64,000 nucleotides of DNA. Source: Pseudopithomyces maydicus. Taxonomy: Eukaryota; Ascomycota; Dothideomycetes; Pleosporales; Didymosphaeriaceae. Below are positions 11,183 to 22,417 of this stretch, one piece after another. The position numbers were made by a program, and so were the translations under genes. Where the stretch lies: assembly GCA_026873275.1 (NCBI GenBank), contig JANTUC010000013.1, positions 1,547,760 through 1,611,759 on the forward strand. Reading direction: 5' to 3'. Position 1 is the first letter of the stretch, and each line of letters begins with the position of its first letter. The notes below the pieces were generated by a model. That model did no database searches and had not been told where the DNA came from. It saw nothing but the letters and a program-made list of their open reading frames with translations.

Positions 11183-12329
11183 TTAAAAAGCAAACTTCTC
11201 GCCTACCAATCTTTCGCTCAACACCCACAACCTGTCCACATCGGCGTCATTGTTTGCATATTCCCGTGTCAACCCATATATCTCATTTTCCACGATGAAC
11301 GGAGCGTGCTGTTCTCGGAACTTTGGGTTGAGTGCTGTATATAGCACGACTCCAGCAGCTTGCTTCAGCGACACCATATTCTGGGGCGGGAGAGGCTTCC
11401 CGTCATTTCGTTCAATTGCTAACGCATACGCTTCTCCAAAGTATTCCTGGTCGATGGCGGAGTTCGCCAATAGTTGACTCTCGAGCGTGACTACACGTGT
11501 CAGCCATGATATTAATTGGCTTCCTTGGGGTACCCAAGAGGGCTGTAGCAACGTACCGCCAGGGTGCGCAACGAGGACAGCGATGTTTTTCCCCGTCACG
11601 CGATTTGCCAGACCTCTGGTACCAAGGAGCTGGGCCGATTTGGCTTGCCCATAGGCTTTCCACCCATTGTAAGTTGAACCATTCTTCAACGTGTTAACCA
11701 AGAACCCGCACTCCGGTTTTGCAAGCATACATACCTGAAAATTGATGTCGTCAAAATCGACATCGGCCATCTGATATCCCAAGCTTCCCACATTGAGGAC
11801 AGTACCGCCAGACTTGACGAGTCCTTCCTCTAGCAGCAGATTCGTAAGAAGGAAATGACACAGGTAGTTGGAAGCAAATTGGCTTTCCACACCATCCTCG
11901 GACAGCTGGAAGTTTCTCGTACCCATCACACCTGCATTGTTGATCAACATATCCAATCGAGAAGTAAAACTCTTCACGTGCTCCACCGCCTTTCGCACCG
12001 AATCGTTAGAGCTCAGATCCAACTGAACGATCTCGACCTCAACATCGGGGTGCAGCCTGGCTATCTCGTCGGCGACAGGCCTGATCCGGGACTCATTTCG
12101 ACCCGCCAGAATCAGGGTTTTGAGGCCGCCCGCTGCTAACGATATGGCGACCTGACTCCCGATGCCTGCCTGGCTAGCCCCGGTGATTAAAACTGGAGAG
12201 GTCAGACGTGGAAGCCGCAACAGTGAACATTGAGCGGCTAGTACCTACCTAGGTACCAGTCTTGCCACGTGCGCCTTCGCCAAAGGCGTCCATCACCTCG
12301 GTATCGGTTGTCTTGATATCGAAAGACAT
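11183..12329 (-). CDS. short-chain dehydrogenase/reductase
   Basis: Four exons: 12329-12257, 12192-11735, 11683-11557, 11490-11183, total 966 nt and 321 residues. The introns are 64, 51 and 66 nt; the last two are multiples of three without stops, so an ungapped reading hides them, but GTATGT and GTACGT donors and the family pattern support removal. The Rossmann NAD(P)-binding motif TGASQAGIG is at about residues 28-36, NNAGVMG follows, and the catalytic YGQAK (Y-x3-K) sits in the expected place, followed by HPGV. Sequence style matches fungal retinol-dehydrogenase-like/WW-domain oxidoreductase-like SDRs that reduce carbonyls or oxidise alcohols; the substrate cannot be told. Length is typical. 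It is not in an evident metabolite cluster. Confidence 0.88.
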
Positions 12330-12613
12330 GGTTTGAGAGAACCAAGTTGAGTCTATCGATAAAAGAAGTGTATACAAATCACGTCGTTGTATACAGCTCG
12401 AGGTACCTTTCGGATCGAGGCTATCCCTTTCTTATAATCCCCGCATTGAACAATCGGGCGTAAATCCTACATGATCATTTGCTTACCAATCTCACAGTTG
12501 GAGATAGTATACCTCAGAGAGAGTTTCTTCGCTTATCCCTAGTACTTTGGGCTTGGAAGCGTTCACGTGATATGCAGGCTGTGGTCTCGCTCGCCAGTGC
12601 GTATGGCATAAGT

Positions 12614-12620
12614 TATATAT
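12614..12620 (+). promoter_or_regulatory. TATA-like box upstream of 5S rRNA
   Basis: TATATAT about 29-23 bases before the 5S start. Filamentous fungal 5S genes often need such an upstream TATA element in addition to the internal control region; its role here is inferred from position. Confidence 0.4.
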
Positions 12621-12642
12621 TTAAAAAACATTCAATATTATC

Positions 12643-12761
12643 ACATACGACCATAGGATCTTGAGAACTAGGCTTCCCGTCCGCTCAGCCATATATAAGC
12701 AGGATACCGGCGGATTAGTAGTTAGGTGGGTGACCACTAGCGAATCCCCGCTGTTGTATGT
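12643..12761 (+). rRNA. 5S ribosomal RNA gene (dispersed copy)
   Basis: A 119-nt match to fungal 5S rRNA from ACATACGACC to GTTGTATGT. Recognisable parts are GGCTTCCCGTCCGCTCAGCC in the loop region and an internal control region of the form TTAGTAGTTAGGTGGGTGACC followed by CACTAGCGAATCC. Helix I pairs throughout (ACATACGAC with GTTGTATGT) and helix II still pairs (ATCTTG with CAGGAT, one G-U). Filamentous ascomycetes usually scatter single 5S genes rather than keeping them in the rDNA unit. Compared from memory with the Neurospora sequence, several changes are C to T at CpA or G to A at TpG (GTTAGG for GTTGGG, CACTAG for CACCAG), so mild RIP damage or simple species divergence are both possible. 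Confidence 0.85.
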
Positions 12762-12765
12762 TTTT
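12761..12765 (+). terminator. Pol III T-run terminator
   Basis: Five T residues directly at the 3' end of the 5S gene, followed by A and more T, the usual RNA polymerase III stop. Confidence 0.55.
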
Positions 12766-13709
12766 ATTTTTGCGTGGTCTACGCCTCGCATAGGGCCGGG
12801 TATAACTAAGACTAACTAACTCTAACACTGGGACATGAACTAAGTCTTTGTTTTTTTTATAGTGGCAAGAATAATTGATTATAGTATAGCACAGTAGTAC
12901 TGCGTAGGTAGGCTATTCATACAGGTGCGATTCCATAACGAGATTTGTCGCCGATAACATTGGGTATACATAAATTTAACGCACTGTAGGTGACCCACAT
13001 ATCTCGTGTTGGGATATAACGCTGGCCTAGTTTAGCAAACAGGTTAAGTACGTCTTTTCGTAAGTACAGGGTTGGGTTAGAGAACGTAAATGATGAGTTA
13101 AAGCTTCCAACTATCCGCTGCGATCTTTTCTCGAATATTTGTAGAATATTAGCAGCGTCGGTAGGTTGCCGATTGGCGGTGTACCTCGAGCACGGAGTTC
13201 AACGGTTAAGGTTGCCATATTAGCCTTCCAGCCCCCGGGTTTTCCTCGCCGATGTAACCTCAAGACAGCGCAGTGTTCAGGGCGGCTGAACCTGCAGAAC
13301 CATGCAACAGCTGAGGAAAAATGGGTCCAAACAACTCCATTCAGGATGTATCCATGCACGCTTTCTATCCAAAGTCACTCTTCCGACGTAGAAGAGCCTC
13401 CATGGTTAGGGCTGACGTATGAGGAGAGCTGAAGCATACTCTGGCTGGGTATGCTGACTCCTAGATTTCTCCAAAGTCAAAAAATTTCTTGCGCGTTACA
13501 TTGTAGGTACTCCATTCGGATTGTCCGTGAACTTGCGGAGGCTCAAGAACTTGCAGTTGCGGTGTGGAAATGTAACCGGCGAGATGTTCGCCGAGGTACT
13601 GTTGGAGTACTGGCGGCAGAGGTAACAAGTGCTATGGCCTTGCAAAACATATAAGTATGATTAAATCTCTTCAAGTTTTAATTTCCAATAATAAGAATCA
13701 GAAGTCAAC
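12766..13709. other. intergenic
   Basis: From the 5S gene to the SGNH/VCBS gene. No gene or domain seen; short frames on both strands near 13111-13432 overlap each other and carry nothing recognisable. The last 300 bases are presumably promoter. Confidence 0.35.
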
Positions 13710-16700
13710 ATGATATCCTTACTGAAATCGCTAGCTGTGGGTCTCTCCATGGTGACCTGCGGTAAGTTTTGAAAACCTGGAATCACTGTCCCTTTCGCAC
13801 GGTGCTGTGCTCGGTATCGTCACTGCAAATAACTGACCTATGTCAAGGCTATTCAAGCAATGCTACAAACATCACCAAGACGCATAATATCCCAGAAGAC
13901 CGCTCCTTCTCCGTCGGTTCCGCCTTGAGAATACTACCTCTCGGAGACTCCATCACTTGGGGACATGGCAGTCCGGATGGCAATGGCTATCGCTATAAGC
14001 TTCTAAGATCGCTTGCTGGAAATGAAGTCACATTTACCGGGTCCCAGAGGTAAGAAGATTTAGACTCCCACTTGACTGCCGTGAAACCTAATCCGTCAAC
14101 CAGGTCAGGAAGCATGACAAACAGCAACAACGAAGGCCACTCTGGAGCCCTAATATCAGACCTGTCTCTCTACGCTGTAACAAGCATGAATCTACTACCA
14201 AACGTTATCCTCCTCTTAGCTGGCACAAACGACATCTACAAGGACGTCGATACTGCCACAGCGCCAGCCCGACTCGGATCCCTCATTGACAACCTCGTTA
14301 CCATGAACCCTAACGCGGCAATTCTTGTAGCACAAATCCCCCCATGAGCGATGCCGCTAGAAACGCAGCCGCCCAGATCTACAACGCTGCCATCCCCGAC
14401 ATAGTAGCTTCGCGATCAGGCTCGGGGGCAAAGGTTCTCACTGTGGAAATAGATCATCGTTTTACGACCAGCCATCTCGGAGACGGTCTGCACCCCAATG
14501 AGCTGGGGTACGGCTTGCTTGCCGATATGTTTTCCGCTGGAATTCAGCGAGCCTCAGAAGCAGGCTTTATCAGCGAACCTTCCCCCTGCCTACTGTAAAT
14601 CGCACAGTATGCGATACGTTTCTGAAATGGGATCCTCAATTCGGTACTATCGCTACTGGCGTCGGCAAAGCAGATTCCGCCTTCGCTTCCAGCTGGCAGC
14701 CCGTTGGACACCTCGCAACTGGCAATGTTGGACACCCTGAACCTTGGTGGATTGTCGGTATGCCCCAGGGACTAGGGGTTCGACTTGCCGATATGGATGG
14801 CGATGGACGAGATGATTATCTGTGGGTGCATCCCGACACTGGGGCGACAATTCTGTATCTCAATGGCGGGTATAGCGCCGACGGTGGCGTGGAATGGATC
14901 AACAAGGGAGAAATCGCTACCGGCATAGGGGAGGCTTTGGGCGTTGTATTCGCGGACATCAATGGCGATGGTCGGGACGATTATCTTTGGATTTCCTCTG
15001 AGGGACTTGTTGACGCCTACATCAACGGCGGAGAAAAAGAGGACGGCGGATGGCTGTGGACCTCTATCGGCCAAATCGTGGGAGAAGGGACAGGGGCGAC
15101 GCGAGAGACTACGCGATTCGCCGATATCGATGGAGATGGAAGAGACGATTACCTTGTTGTTGGCGAAGGGGGTCTTTGAACGCATGGCTCAATTTTGGCT
15201 ACGGCGACAAGCCGGATTGGCAACATTTGGGAGTCATTGCTACGGGAATTGGGGAGGCCGCTGGTGTGCAACTGTACGATCTGAACAACGATGGTCGGGC
15301 AGACTATATCTGGCTTGACGAGGACGGCGCAGCGAAAGCTTACATCAACAATCGGGGCGGTTCCGGGGGACTCGCACCAGAATGGATCGACGCCGGCTCT
15401 ATAGCTACTGGAGTGGGGGCGAAACGAGAGGATGTCCGATTCGCAGATCTCAATGGAGACGGAAAGAAAGATTATGTTTGGGTTGATCCTGCGTCCGGGG
15501 CGCTTGATGTCTGGCTCAATACGGCTACAGGTGGCTCCTATGTTGTCGGAGATGGTACAGTCTTTGCTGAGTATGTCAATCCTCTTCATGCTTTACTGGG
15601 AGGTCAACCTTTCTGACTTGCGGCGTAGTATGAATGGCGATGGCCTCGAAGACTACCTGGCCATCAGTCCCAATGGTGCAATTGATCTTTGGCTCAATTA
15701 TGGTTACGATGCGACTTCACAGAAGTGGAATTGGGATGCTCAAGGCCAGATTGCCACTGGAGTAGCCGCACGCGAGGACATTCGGTGAGTCAGCTCTCCT
15801 TTCATTATACCTTTTACTACAGGTGAGCTGACTGGACTCTAGAATTGCAGATCTAGATGGTGATGGACTGGCAGACTACTTAGTTGTCAATGAGCAGTCG
15901 GGCGCTGTGGTCTTCTGGCGCAACGGGGGCAAACAAAGCGATGGTAGCTGGAGTGTAAGTTTGCCAATCTACTTCCAACGCCCTTTCAATGCGCAGTTTT
16001 CTTATCCTCACCATCATGCAATGCAATCATAAAACTCTACTGATCTCTTGGATACAGTGGACGGAAATGGGCCAAGTAGCTACAGGCGTCGGTGACGGAC
16101 CTGGAGTCCGATTTGCTGACATTAATGGCGATGGCAAAGCTGACTATTTATGGATCGCCAAAGACGGATCTGTAAAAGCTTACTTGAACGGCGGTAATGG
16201 AAGCAACGGCTGGATCTGGGAGTCCCAAGGAGTGATCGCGACAGGGGTAGGGGCTCCCCGGCAAGATATCAAGTTCGCCGATATCAACGGTGACGGCCTG
16301 GCTGACTATCTATGGGTGAACCGTATTGACGGGTCTGTTTCGGAATGGCAACGAAACGGTGGCATGCGAGATGAATGGCAATGGAATCCTCAGGGACAGA
16401 TTGCTACGGGGGTTGGCGCAAATGGATTGGCTGTCCAATTTGCATCCCTCAATGGCAATGGGCGAGCAGACTATCTCAAAGTTGATCCTGCCACGGGAGC
16501 CGTTACCATTTGGGCTAATGGATGTTTTGGAGAGGGCTCTGTCGGGACAGATTGGCTCACCGCTACATGCGATAATCCTGGCATAACTGATGCATCAGCA
16601 AGCCCGACTCTGCGCTGGAAAGACGTAAGTCAAGCCTGAAAGAACATCTTATCCACTTCGGGAAACAGAGTTGTTATTTCAATTCATCAAGGATGATAAC

Positions 16701-18360
16701 TAACTAAAACCAGGTCGACGCGAGCAATGCCTGGCTGGCCGCGATTGCATACTGGAGAGCCAACCAATCTCCAGACGACCTAGCATTCGCTAGGCGAATC
16801 AGCAATCTTTTTAACGGCCCAGAAAACATGGATTGCGGCGTGACCGCAGAGGAGAACGGCTGTTCGACGACCGTTCAGTGTCACGATGTCAAGCACCCTG
16901 CGGGAATGTTCATCCTCAATTCCTTTGGACAGATCAACCGGGTAAGTTTTATTGTCTTGTTTATGCAGGAGGCTCGTGACTGATAAACGCAGATGAACAT
17001 GAATTTCTACTCTGCCCTCAATAACGCTCGAGGTAACATCTCGACCATGACTGTCTCCTTTGCGGATACCTTTGCTCCGATCAAAGAACAGTCTGCTATC
17101 AGTAAACTCATCTTGGATATGGTGGGTCTGGGATTTGCTTTGGTAGCAGGACCAACGTGGAATATTGGTATGATGATCTTCCTTCTTCTTTCGCCTCACA
17201 AATGCTTCCAAATCCCATCATTCTGACAGGATTAAAGGACTCAAAAAATTTACTTACTTTGCCAATAACCCGAACAATCTGGGGACACTAAAAGACATGA
17301 CCAATGGCCTTGTCTCGAATGGGCTCACAATCGCAAAAGACTCGAAGCTGAGGTAAGCAGTCAATCCGAGCCCTCTGTCTGCTCAAAGCTAATGTTGTAT
17401 TTCTGAAAGTGGCGTCAAGTTGGACAACAGCCAAAGTCTGGAAGTCGCCATGTCTACATTGGTCACACATGTCAGTATTTGTCCTTTCCTGGAGTTCTAT
17501 GCTTGGAGCAGTCGTGACACGGATTCAATGTGCTAACAGATACGCAGTGGGCGGAAAGTGTCTCCGCAGCCAACAAGAAAATGTTCGACGGCTCACCGGA
17601 GTCTATAGAGCAACTCACCCAAGTGATAACCGACGGGCACGTCCTGGGGGGCGAAGGCTATCCCCTCAGCAACACCGAGGATCTTGAGATTCAGAAGTTC
17701 GTCCAACAAGCCATCTTTGCCTCGCTCATTCCGCGCGCCTGGAGTATGAGTAACAAAGGCTTCCGCCCCTTCATCCTCAACTCCGGTCAGTCATGTGAGA
17801 GCGGGAATGAGCTCGAGAAATACATGACGGACAAGACTGCCGAAGACTCCTCGGTTTGCTACGAAGGCAAATTGTATTATTTCGTTTCAGCTACAGGGGA
17901 TTATCTAACGTGCATCCCCACTCGCAACGGTAAAGATTGTAGCTTGACCAAATTCGAACCCTTGGCAGGACTGGACGCGCTGGATCAGGGGACATTCGGT
18001 GGGATAAAGAAGGAGGATCTGGTTATTGGGTAAGCGGGGTTTTTTTATCTCCCAAACCATCGATGTCTTGCAGTTCGCTTACGATAGTCTTTCAGGGCAC
18101 TTGCCGGGTACAAAGCGAACGGAAATCGAAATGGCTGGCCCGCCGCTGAGCCTGGGAAAGGGTCGACTCTTTCTGATATCTTCGATGCGAACATCAAGGG
18201 GGCGGGAATACACAGCCCAGGAGTCGTCATGATACCTATCTGCGATGCTGAGCTGGCTGCAGCAAACTGGAAGGAAGCAAACACTGATGCTCCTGGGTTT
18301 CCATGCCAGCCGCAGACGAGAGAGAAGCGGAGAGCGGCTGCAAGGGAGCGACAGTTGTAG
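13710..18360 (+). CDS. secreted SGNH hydrolase with ten VCBS/FG-GAP repeats and C-terminal domain (frame breaks)
   Basis: Twelve exons: 13710-13761, 13848-14049, 14104-15570, 15629-15784, 15843-15954, 16058-16624, 16714-16941, 16993-17167, 17238-17352, 17410-17470, 17548-18029, 18096-18360. Exon 3 breaks frame at C6 (14338-14343), C5 (14582-14586) and G5 (15168-15172); one extra base in each restores frame, for about 1,294 residues. A signal peptide (MISLLKSLAVGLSMVTC) leads into an SGNH/GDSL esterase domain: GDSITWG (Ser52), GTND (125-128), DGLH (Asp212, His215). Ten Ca-binding-like VCBS repeats of the type FADINGDGRADYLW follow at about 50-residue spacing. The C-terminal ~400 residues (CHDVKHPAGMFILNSFGQIN) resemble, as far as I recall, modules found after catalytic domains in some large fungal chitinases. 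Substrate is unknown; CE3-like carbohydrate ester cleavage is possible. The breaks may be sequencing errors or early decay. Confidence 0.8.
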
Positions 18361-18938
18361 ATGGTGGAGGATGAGTATGTACGGGCTCTATGTTAATACT
18401 TATGTCTCGACTCTCCATTTTTTCCCCTCTGTACTGTGGCTTTCTTTTTCATATATAACTTACTATTGGCTTCCTTTTCTTCTTTCAACTTACTATGATT
18501 AGTATATAGACTATTCTTTCTTCCTCAAATCTACCTTTAGAATGTGCATTAGCTCTTAATATCTAACTGATAAATGCTTATATGTTATATAACTAGCTGG
18601 TTCACCCACTTCTGTTATCAAATAATTCTTAGTGTTTTTATCCTCTTTTAGAGTCCTTCTAATAATTTAAATACTAATTTAGTTTCTTTAGAGATTTAGG
18701 ATAAGCTAGCTCAGCTCTTTAAAATCCATATAAGTTATATAGCCACATTTTTCCGCTGTCCAGTGGCGAGACACTCTTTTTGCCAACCATTTTTACGCCG
18801 TCTTCGTCATATTGACTGCACACCTTTTTACCATTAAACAAAACATTAGTTATATAGACATTTCTAGACTCGAAATATGTATAGATTCCAGAGGAGAATG
18901 ATCGATTGTGAGGTACTATACATGGTATATTCTGCAGA
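18361..18938. other. intergenic, convergent 3' ends
   Basis: AT-rich spacer between the SGNH/VCBS gene and the Zn2Cys6 gene; no gene seen. A minus-strand short frame at 18719-18973 overlaps the regulator's 3' end and has no known domain. Confidence 0.4.
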
Positions 18939-20404
18939 TCAAGCATATTGTATAGAAGGCAACCTTGTTTCAAGCGACTTTAGAGCATGTTCATGCTCCT
19001 TGCGAATGCATTGCATTATTTCAGGAGCAATGTTGAAACCGCCGCGATCTGGTCCTTGTTTTGAAAATTCAGCCAACGACCATTCGGACAAGCTAAATGA
19101 AATGGCGCGAGCAGTATCAGGAAGCCTATGACCATCATTTACATCTCTTATGTTGAAGTCGACGGGTGTCTCTTGCACGAGGGCCGGAGCGAATTTCCCT
19201 CCAAGATGTAATAGAAGTTGACACACCTTCTCGGCAATGGCTTGAGCTTCGGCTCTGTATTTCTCACACGCCGCAACACTTTCTCTGGCGTCGGATACTT
19301 CATCCCAGAGCATGGCAGCAAATCTAGACTTCAGAATCAAGAATTTGGTCAATAGCCATTGAGCGAGCAGACTCGCGACATGAAGGCATGGCATATGATC
19401 AAGTATATGTGGGGTGAACCAGGAATCAGATGCTGGATCGTTTTCGAATACGCATCTCCATTCGGCGGGTATAGCATGGATCCAGACATCTAGGAGTAGC
19501 TGTAGCTCCTGAGAGAGTTTGAGTTGAGTGCTGCGGAGATGACCTCGGAGATGCCCCTCTGTAGATCTCATTTTGTCCAACTTGAGGACCTTTAGAAGTA
19601 TAAACTGAAGTTTTATGACAGGGTTGGCCACCCCGGTGTTGACATCAGGAAAAGACAGTATATTGTGATTTTGCTCCTCACGATACCACAGCGCTCGCAG
19701 AAGGGCGTTGTTCCGTGTGGCTGTGAACAGTGCGCGTGAAGCAGGGGTTTCGAAGTTTTTCGGTCCACGATGATGTATCAGCGCAAGCGCACCGTCAAGA
19801 TGGGCCCTAGATGGGGCTTTTAGAGCCTTTGTCCTCAAATAATGTGTGCCAAAATCGAGACATAGCACGGCAAGCAACGTTTCGTCTCGTAGGCTCTCAT
19901 CTGGATCTGCAATTGCTTTCTTAAGCGCCTGAACTGCCGCCATATCGTTCTTGAGAAGCCGAAGGTCTTTCTGCTCGAGCTGAAGATGTGAAAAGATTGC
20001 TCTAGCAGCAGTAGCGAAAACGGCCAGTGCTAGTGGTGAGGAAGAATCTGCCTTGCAGTACAAGTTCACTAGATGATCGAAATGTCCTCTGCTGGACAAT
20101 CCCATCAGTTCCGCCGGCAATATATGTGTTTTGAAAAAAAAGGAATGATCAGTGTAGATGGGTCAAATCCCAATTCTATCGAGCGGGCGAATCCAGGATG
20201 ACTAGGCATATCATGTGCCTTTTGGGCATGTCGGTCAATGATTGCGCGTGATTCGTCTTTAAAGATCACACCAGAGACGTCGCGATACCCTGGACATGCA
20301 TAGCCTCGAATGATACATCGGCGGCACGCTGGCCGAGCTTCATCGCATTTTGTATGCCGCTCGCGACATTTCTGGCAACCCCTACTGGGTCCACGATTGA
20401 CCAT
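18939..20404 (-). CDS. Zn2Cys6 transcription regulator (one frame break)
   Basis: The start MVNRGPSRG at 20404 is the usual beginning of this fungal subfamily. Six cysteines at residues 10, 13, 20, 27, 30 and 37 fit the C6 zinc cluster spacing CX2CX6CX6CX2CX6C. The frame breaks at an A8 run on the given strand (20134-20141); one more base there would join it to the 393-codon downstream frame, making 488 residues and an FFF-K motif that is common just after the linker in this subfamily. The rest is the helical regulatory region (RGHFDHLVNLYCKAD, ALAVFATAARA, TLLAVLCLDFG, HRGPKNF). No splice pair explains the break. The class binds CGG-type DNA sites; targets are unknown. Neighbours are the SGNH/VCBS gene (convergent) and the MDR reductase gene (divergent). 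Confidence 0.82.
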
Positions 20405-21279
20405 GTTGACGGTATTGTCCCTGACGCGCCTCTTCCGAGGTAAGAATGCTCGGGCGTAAAAGTGCACTCGAATAGACGACTGACCACCAGAATTCTTACT
20501 CTGTATCGTGGATGTGACGGTGAGATTGTTGTGGAGCGGATGCAGGTGCGGAAAAGTTCGACACTGATGCGAAGGTCAAGACTAGCTGATCACGCTAGCC
20601 TTAAATAGGTAAATTTTGAGAAGTTTAGCTCCTGGACTAGTGTATCGCGCCAAAGCTAAATATTTGATCCAGTAAGATCAAGTAGAAAGACGCTTTTGCA
20701 TTTCCTTTGCATCTAATGGCACTAATATTAGCACATGGAGAGTCATTTTTCGAACGAACCTTGTCCCGTATTGTGCGCTTTAAAGAGATTTATTAAATTT
20801 CCGATGTGAATGCTTCATGGTCATATGACCGTAAATCCGTACCAATCCTTTGTGAATTTGACACAAGAGTTGCAATGGGATATCAGAGCATTGAATTCCA
20901 CATTGAAACTGATTGCGTTTCATTTGGCTCATGTAGACTTGGTCCAGCTATTGAATGAACGAGCGTCTGCTCCCGTGAGATAAGCGACCTCCACAATATG
21001 TGGAGAAGTCCCGGAGACTATGTTGCAGACTTCGCTAGTGCCATAGATGTACTGCTCGGAAAGCTGCTTTGAAATCGAATACGAAATATTTTGTCTCAGG
21101 ATTAAACATCCATCCACCTGGCTTTGAAATCAAGCTGTGTCGAATCTTGCTCAGAGTTTGTATAAATTGAATGATATTCTGTCTCGAGTTCACTTCTTCA
21201 CTGCGAAATCAGATACCGTTACTTGGTTATAAAATTATAAATCTATTCCCATCGAATAACCACGCCCTAAATAGTCATT
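20405..21279. other. divergent intergenic region
   Basis: 875 bp between the starts of the Zn2Cys6 gene (minus) and the MDR reductase gene (plus). No gene seen. The divergent layout makes control of the reductase by the regulator possible, but no CGG-pair site stands out clearly to me. Confidence 0.35.
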
Positions 21280-22417
21280 ATGGCTCCTCAACAGACCCGT
21301 CAATGGATTCTTGCGAACCCCCCAGAGAACGATCCAATCTACAATGGTGACGATGCCACGTTTAAGCTGGTCAATACCACCCTTCCGGAGCTTCGAAAAG
21401 ACCAGATTCTGGTTAAGACCTTGTAGGTGTTCATTCCAGTCGGTTCTACGCTCATTGGAGCACAAATACTAGAACTACGAGCTAATTTCTTTTACTAGGT
21501 ATCTGTCTAATGACCCTGCCCAGCGTGGTTGGATCCAAGCTGGAGTTGACCCTGAACGCCTTTATGTCCCACCTGTCGCCAAAAACGATCCTATCCGTAG
21601 TTACTCCGTTTCAGAAGTCATCGCCTCCACCTCCGAGAATTTGAAAATTGGCCAGCTTGTTTCTGGGGAATCATCATGGAGGGAGTACGACGTCCTCGAC
21701 GCTGCAGCAGTCAACCCAGTTCAACCAAACGAACAAGCTGGAATCAAAGCTACCCACTTCATCGGTGCCCTTGGTGGTCCGGGATTGACAGCATATTACG
21801 GTCTGGTTGATGTTGCCGGCGCAAAAGCTGGCGAGACTGTATTGATCAGTGGTGCTGCTGGTGCTGTAGGCAGTACAGCTGTGCAGATTGCTAAGAACCT
21901 TGTGGGTGCAAAGCGTGTCATTGGAATTGCTGGTGGAGAGCAGAAGTGCCGATGGGTGGTGGAATCGCTAGGTGCAGATGCGTGCATCGACTACAAAGCT
22001 TCCGACTTTGAGCAACAGTTGATAAAGGCGACCGGCGGTTTCGTCGATGTCTTCTTCGACAATGTCGGTGGCAAGGTACTAGATCTGGCTCTGACCCGTG
22101 TCAAGAGGTTCGGGCGTGTCGCTGCCTGTGGCGCTATATCTGCGTACAATGCCCCTGGAGAAACGGGTATTACCAACTGGTATGAAATCATCTCGAACCG
22201 CATCGAAGTCAAGGGATTCATCATTATCGATGCGATCATGGCTGGTAAAGTCCCATCTATGATTGGAAAGCTTGTCGAGGGAATTCTCGCTGGAAAGATC
22301 AAGATTGGAGAGGAGAGTGAAACGGTGGTGCCTGCAAAGTTCGAAGATGTGCCCAAAACCTGGAGCTTGTTATTCACAGGAGGAAACCAGGGAAAGCTGG
22401 TCACAGAGCTTAAATAG
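21280..22417 (+). CDS. NADP-dependent MDR oxidoreductase, zinc-free (PTGR/alkenal reductase type)
   Basis: Two exons, 21280-21422 and 21499-22417, joined by a 76-nt intron (GTAGGT...CTAG), 1,062 nt, 353 residues. The N-terminal GroES-like domain carries KDQILVKTLYLSNDPAQRGW, the standard signature of the leukotriene B4 dehydrogenase/prostaglandin reductase/alkenal double-bond reductase group. It is followed by the Rossmann motif SGAAGAVGS and the IAGGEQKCRWV and DVFFDNVGG motifs. No catalytic-zinc ligand set is present, as expected for this group. The enzyme likely reduces activated C=C bonds of enones or enals using NADPH in the cytosol. Length is normal for the family. Substrate unknown. 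Confidence 0.9.
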
